A program made the position numbers and the translations under genes. Source: Prevotellaceae bacterium UBA2757 (GTDB taxonomy: Bacteria > Bacteroidota > Bacteroidia > Bacteroidales > Bacteroidaceae). Taken from it: 17,849 nucleotides of DNA. The stretch is from assembly GCA_002353215.1 (NCBI GenBank), contig DEJD01000057.1:11536-29384 (forward strand), written 5' to 3'. Under the pieces are notes generated by a model. That model worked only from the letters and a program-made list of their open reading frames with translations, had not been told where the DNA came from and made no database searches. Below, one piece after another: positions 14,625-17,849 of the stretch (its first letter is position 1; every line of letters starts with the position of its first letter).

Positions 14625-14657
14625 CGAAGGTAATAAAATTTTTTCTATACTTACAAA
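14625..14657 (-). promoter_or_regulatory. Promoter for the engB-asmA operon
   Basis: On the minus strand, TTTG (14657-14654), 21 bases, then TACCTTCG (14632-14625), one base off the TAnnTTTG consensus. The leader to ATG 14602 would be about 16 bases. Confidence 0.6.
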
Positions 14658-14689
14658 TTTGAAACGCTTAGTTTAGATTTTTTTGTTGC

Positions 14690-14747
14690 ATAGTTATGAA
14701 AAATTTTTTTTATAGTTAAGAAACAAATTTTTTATAGTTATGAAAAA
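14690..14747. repeat. Three tandem direct repeats with 22-bp period
   Basis: ATAGTTATGAAAAA (14690), ATAGTTAAGAAACAAA (14712) and ATAGTTATGAAAAAAA (14734) start exactly 22 bases apart and are separated by T-runs. There are no spacers between units. The third copy's A-run doubles as the T-tract of the terminator when read leftward. The set lies about 33 bases upstream of the engB -33 element. Function unknown; it could be binding sites on one face of the helix or a replication-slippage product. Confidence 0.7.
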
Positions 14748-14780
14748 AAACGGGGGTAGGTGAGTATTTTCACCTGCCCT
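14743..14780 (-). terminator. Strong intrinsic terminator of the LamG-protein gene
   Basis: Read leftward, GGGCAGGTGA (14779-14770) pairs with TCACCTACCC (14763-14754) with one G-U pair and a 6-base loop, followed by CCG and eight T (14750-14743). It is 30 bases past the gene's TAA. Confidence 0.85.
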
Positions 14781-14809
14781 CGCATTATTTAATCAGTTTG
14801 TTAGATCTT

Positions 14810-17800
14810 TTATTTGATGAACTTTTTAGCTACCTTGCCATTTGCGTATTTAACAATGTATATTCCATTCTGTGGATTTACTGCCTGTGCTCCGCTGATT
14901 GTGTAATAAGCTACAGGAACAGAGCCCTCTGCATTTGCACTCTCAGAGATGTCTTCGATAGCATCTGGAATATCCTGACCCATGTAGAAGAGTTGGAAGT
15001 TGTCGATGATAGCCCAGTCGTTAGGAATAGTAGTAGCTTTGCTAGCACCAATTGTGATATCACTCTTTTCTTCTGAAATTACGAAGACTACTTCGTTACC
15101 TGCGTATAAGCCGCGATTTGAAATCATGTCGTATGCATTCCACATCCAGTATGGATAGTAAACGATAGGCTCAACAGTCTTGTCGTTGCTTGTGAAGTCG
15201 GTAGATACATGGTTCTCATTGCCATAATAATCGTAATATGTATCATCATCTTCTGCGTGGAATGAGAGTGAGTCACTTGCAATTGAAACGAATGCTGTCT
15301 CAAGATTTATTGAACCTACTTTAGCATAGAGTTTCATGTTTGCATGAGTGTCATAAATCGTTGCTTCTGGGTCTTCTGCAGATGGTGTCCAGTAGTTATC
15401 TACGATAGCGCGATAATCGTTGCCATCACGATAGAAACCGGATGCTGCGACTTTGTAAGTACCCTTAGGCAGGTTTGTGATAACCTGATAGAGGTCGAAT
15501 GAGTTGTTGTAGAACTCAATTTCTGCCTGCTGGAATCCAGGTGTGCCTTCGATAGTCCAAGCATCGTGCAAGTCGTTGTCGAATGAAGCATTACCAATGA
15601 GGGCTGTGATGTCCTTTGGAGATTCGAGACTAGCCTCAAATTCTGTAATAGAAGACTTCATTGCTTCAAGCAGTTTCTCTGATTCTGCCTTGACTGCTTC
15701 AATGTCACCTTCCTTGCCTGTGAGGTTGCTTGTTACAGCTGATGCTGCAGCACTTGCTCCTGTAGTACCCCATTCGATAGCTGAAATAGTATTTCCAGCC
15801 AATTGTATATATTGAGCATAAAGAGCATTCAGAGACTCTATTTGGGCAATCATCATGTCATCGCCTGCAATTACACCATTCATGTAGTCATATCCCATGC
15901 TGTAGATAGCCTTAGCTGTTGCATTATCTTCTTCATCTACAAGTGCCTTCAACTTTGATGGTGTATCAAATGCACTCTCCTCCAGAATCCAATCGTTGAT
16001 TGAACTTTCAAGATCTGTCATCAGAGACAACTTTGTGTAAGCACTTTCTTCAAGATTGATGATTAAATTAAGTGCGTCATTAGCATTGGTTATGTCACCT
16101 TTCCACTTCAAATTAGATATGAGTGCTAATATTTCGTTCTGCTTTTCCTGAACATCTTCATCCAAATTGTATTCTGTACCATAATACTTGAGCTGGAAGT
16201 TAGTTACACAGAACCACCCCTTATATTGTGTACCATCAGTAGTTGATGTAGCACCGATAGTGAGTTTTCCGTCTTCTCCCACATAAACCTTGTTTGCAGT
16301 AAGAGATATCCAATCCAAAGCCTGCTGTGCAGCAGTCTTGCCTGCTTCATTGAATGGAGTTGGAAGACCAAATGCTTCAGAAGAAACTTGAGTAAACTCA
16401 CCTGAACTTGCATAAATGTGGTTGTTGGTAGATGCTGAAGTTGAACACATGTCGGCACTTACCTCGTAATAACCTACAGGCAAATCTGTAATGGTCTGCT
16501 TTACATCGAGCACGCCATTAGCAACGTTTGAACTGTGGAAAAGGTTTGCTGTAGTTCGACCGTTTGTGAAATAAAGATTCAGGTCTGTAGCACCCTTCAG
16601 CTCCTCTGATGCTGTCATGGTCCATTTGCCGATATTCAGATTTGCAACTGCTTCAGCCGGGAATTCAATACCATCTCCAGTAACGGTTGGCTCATATGCC
16701 TCTTTTACAAACCAAGGCTTGTCGATTACTCGAGTCACATCGATAACATCTCCTGTCTGAGTGAATATATATGTAACTTTAGCCTGTTCCAATGTTGCCA
16801 TTGCTGTGATGATTGCTTCAACAGATTCTACATCAGAAATAGCTAGTGTTGCTGCATCAAGTGCATTGATGAAATTATCAACACCGGCATAGTTGGTTGA
16901 AGTGGCATAAGTTTTGTAGTTCATAATAGCTTCATCAGCTGCTTTAAAAACTTCAAGAACGATAGCATCGGCTTCCATCATGTCTTGAATGTTTTTAATC
17001 TCCGCATTCACAGCTTCTACAGTTTCATAGCTGGATGGATCAATCTCCATTGCGTAGTCGCCCAGCGCATCAGCCAATTTCTGCAAACCAGCTTCTGATA
17101 ATACTCCAGAATAGTCATTTGCTTCGTCCATAATATCTTCAAGCTGACTTCGAGCAAGAGCTAATTTAACTTCGTCAGTCATGTTACCCATCTTTAAGTC
17201 TATAAGCAACTGAATCTGCTCCTCTGTGATAGCATCGGCAAAGAAAGCAATGTCGTCGTAAGCATAAACATTGTCAGGGTCACCCCAGTTGAAAGAGTTG
17301 CCACCGATACAGAAACGGTCCAAAGCATTCAACTTTGCCCAAATGTCGGCATCGCCACTGAGCGCTTCATTACAGTCTATTTTTAGTTCTCCGTCTATGT
17401 AAAGTTTGTAGTTCATGGTCGGACCATCCATCTGAGTATAAACAGTAGTGAAGTAGTGCCAGTTGTCGGCAAAATCAGGCTTTTCTTCATTCTGTACCGA
17501 CCATTGCATTATCGACTTCATGAAATCGTCGTCGTAGGTGATGGTTCCATCTGCACTGGTACCTGTGTTATGGTTGTTGTCATACCAAGTACCGTTTGCA
17601 TTACCATGAATCTGACCGGCATAACGTACTTCAAGAGCTTGAGGCCAAGTGTGTCCAGCGCAACTTGTTTCGTTGTACATATTAAACAATGGTCCCCAAT
17701 AGTTAGAAAATTCTTTCTGATTACCTACTGTAGCATTCACCCAAAAACCAATAGATATGGATTTAGTGTCTTTTGCTAATACTTTTGTTAATACATTAGT

Positions 17801-17849
17801 AGGAACTTCCAAAAAGTTTGTCTGAAGTGTATAGGCTGTCCAGTTTGGG
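14810..17849 (-). CDS. Large secreted LamG/beta-sandwich protein with type IX-like C-terminal tail (5' end outside window)
   Basis: The frame is open to the right edge: before the TTG at 17812 it continues (PNWTAYTLQTNF), so start and signal peptide are missing. About 1012 residues are visible, numbered here from 17812. A LamG/concanavalin-like domain (up to about 210) shows SISIGFWVN, WHYFTTVYTQ, YKLYIDGELK and YDDIAFFADAIT. Helical linkers (211-350, 551-730) separate two similar beta-sandwich modules. Module A (373-545) has ITDLPVGYYEVSADM and ends in TNFQLKYYG. Module B (733-945) has ITNLPKGTYKVAASG and ends in IDNFQLFYMG. The end (966-1000: YYTISGAQ, GIYIVKYANGKVAKKFIK) resembles the type IX secretion/sorting domain. 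Such modules usually bind carbohydrate, so a glycan-binding surface role is plausible, but no catalytic domain is visible. Confidence 0.8.
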   Translation of the reverse strand, partial: PNWTAYTLQTNFLEVPTNVLTKVLAKDTKSISIGFWVNATVGNQKEFSNYWGPLFNMYNETSCAGHTWPQALEVRYAGQIHGNANGTWYDNNHNTGTSADGTITYDDDFMKSIMQWSVQNEEKPDFADNWHYFTTVYTQMDGPTMNYKLYIDGELKIDCNEALSGDADIWAKLNALDRFCIGGNSFNWGDPDNVYAYDDIAFFADAITEEQIQLLIDLKMGNMTDEVKLALARSQLEDIMDEANDYSGVLSEAGLQKLADALGDYAMEIDPSSYETVEAVNAEIKNIQDMMEADAIVLEVFKAADEAIMNYKTYATSTNYAGVDNFINALDAATLAISDVESVEAIITAMATLEQAKVTYIFTQTGDVIDVTRVIDKPWFVKEAYEPTVTGDGIEFPAEAVANLNIGKWTMTASEELKGATDLNLYFTNGRTTANLFHSSNVANGVLDVKQTITDLPVGYYEVSADMCSTSASTNNHIYASSGEFTQVSSEAFGLPTPFNEAGKTAAQQALDWISLTANKVYVGEDGKLTIGATSTTDGTQYKGWFCVTNFQLKYYGTEYNLDEDVQEKQNEILALISNLKWKGDITNANDALNLIINLEESAYTKLSLMTDLESSINDWILEESAFDTPSKLKALVDEEDNATAKAIYSMGYDYMNGVIAGDDMMIAQIESLNALYAQYIQLAGNTISAIEWGTTGASAAASAVTSNLTGKEGDIEAVKAESEKLLEAMKSSITEFEASLESPKDITALIGNASFDNDLHDAWTIEGTPGFQQAEIEFYNNSFDLYQVITNLPKGTYKVAASGFYRDGNDYRAIVDNYWTPSAEDPEATIYDTHANMKLYAKVGSINLETAFVSIASDSLSFHAEDDDTYYDYYGNENHVSTDFTSNDKTVEPIVYYPYWMWNAYDMISNRGLYAGNEVVFVISEEKSDITIGASKATTIPNDWAIIDNFQLFYMGQDIPDAIEDISESANAEGSVPVAYYTISGAQAVNPQNGIYIVKYANGKVAKKFIK

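Noticed and set aside
14690..14747. Short CRISPR array
   Set aside because: The 22-bp units abut directly with no unique spacers, and no cas genes are present.
17812..17812. TTG at 17812 as the real start of the LamG protein
   Set aside because: The frame stays open to the window edge with domain-like sequence, and a secreted protein would need a signal peptide, which is absent here.

Overview
The window comes from a member of the Bacteroidales, most likely Prevotella/Segatella-like or a close relative. Four things point there: -7 promoter boxes of the Bacteroidota type (TAnnTTTG) with an upstream TTTG; a Rho factor with a very large disordered N-terminal insertion; a DUF4369-type lipoprotein and a giant MG2/alpha-2-macroglobulin protein; and a secreted beta-sandwich protein ending in a type IX-like C-terminal tail (GIYIV...KVAKKFIK). 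The genus is inferred from protein style only. Almost everything is encoded on the minus strand; one lipoprotein gene is on the plus strand.

Layout, left to right. (1) 84-1037: a secreted endonuclease/exonuclease/phosphatase-fold enzyme. (2) 1067-1115: a 20-bp-stem hairpin. (3) 1193-1695: a broken REP-associated (RAYT/IS200-like) transposase. (4) 1709-2902: an A-type flavodiiron protein with its own promoter. (5) 2959-3657: coaX, whose ATG lies one base after the stop of (6) 3659-8692, a 1677-residue periplasmic MG2/alpha-2-macroglobulin-like protein. (7) A divergent promoter region. (8) 8859-9554 (+): a small DUF4369-like lipoprotein, whose best promoter overlaps the first codons of the longest reading frame. 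(9) A bidirectional terminator, then (10) 9616-11547: rho, with a structured leader. (11) 11814-14003: an AsmA-like envelope protein with a long Lys/Ala/Glu tail, overlapping by ATGA the upstream (12) engB GTPase gene, 14000-14602. (13) Promoter, a triple 22-bp direct repeat and a strong terminator. (14) 14810-17849: the 3' part of a large secreted multi-module LamG protein that runs off the right edge.

How the genes relate. The window is mostly core and envelope housekeeping: RNA polymerase termination (Rho), ribosome assembly (EngB), CoA synthesis (CoaX), oxygen/NO detoxification (flavodiiron protein) and several envelope proteins (A2M-like, AsmA-like, lipoprotein, secreted LamG protein). 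Two translationally coupled pairs stand out: A2M-coaX and engB-asmA. No phage, CRISPR array, tRNA or rRNA was recognised. The only mobile-element trace is the transposase remnant. I did not find a convincing new multi-gene system. The unusual signals are within genes (Rho repeats, the TolA-like tail, a plug-like motif and a repeat insertion in the A2M protein) and in leaders and intergenic DNA.
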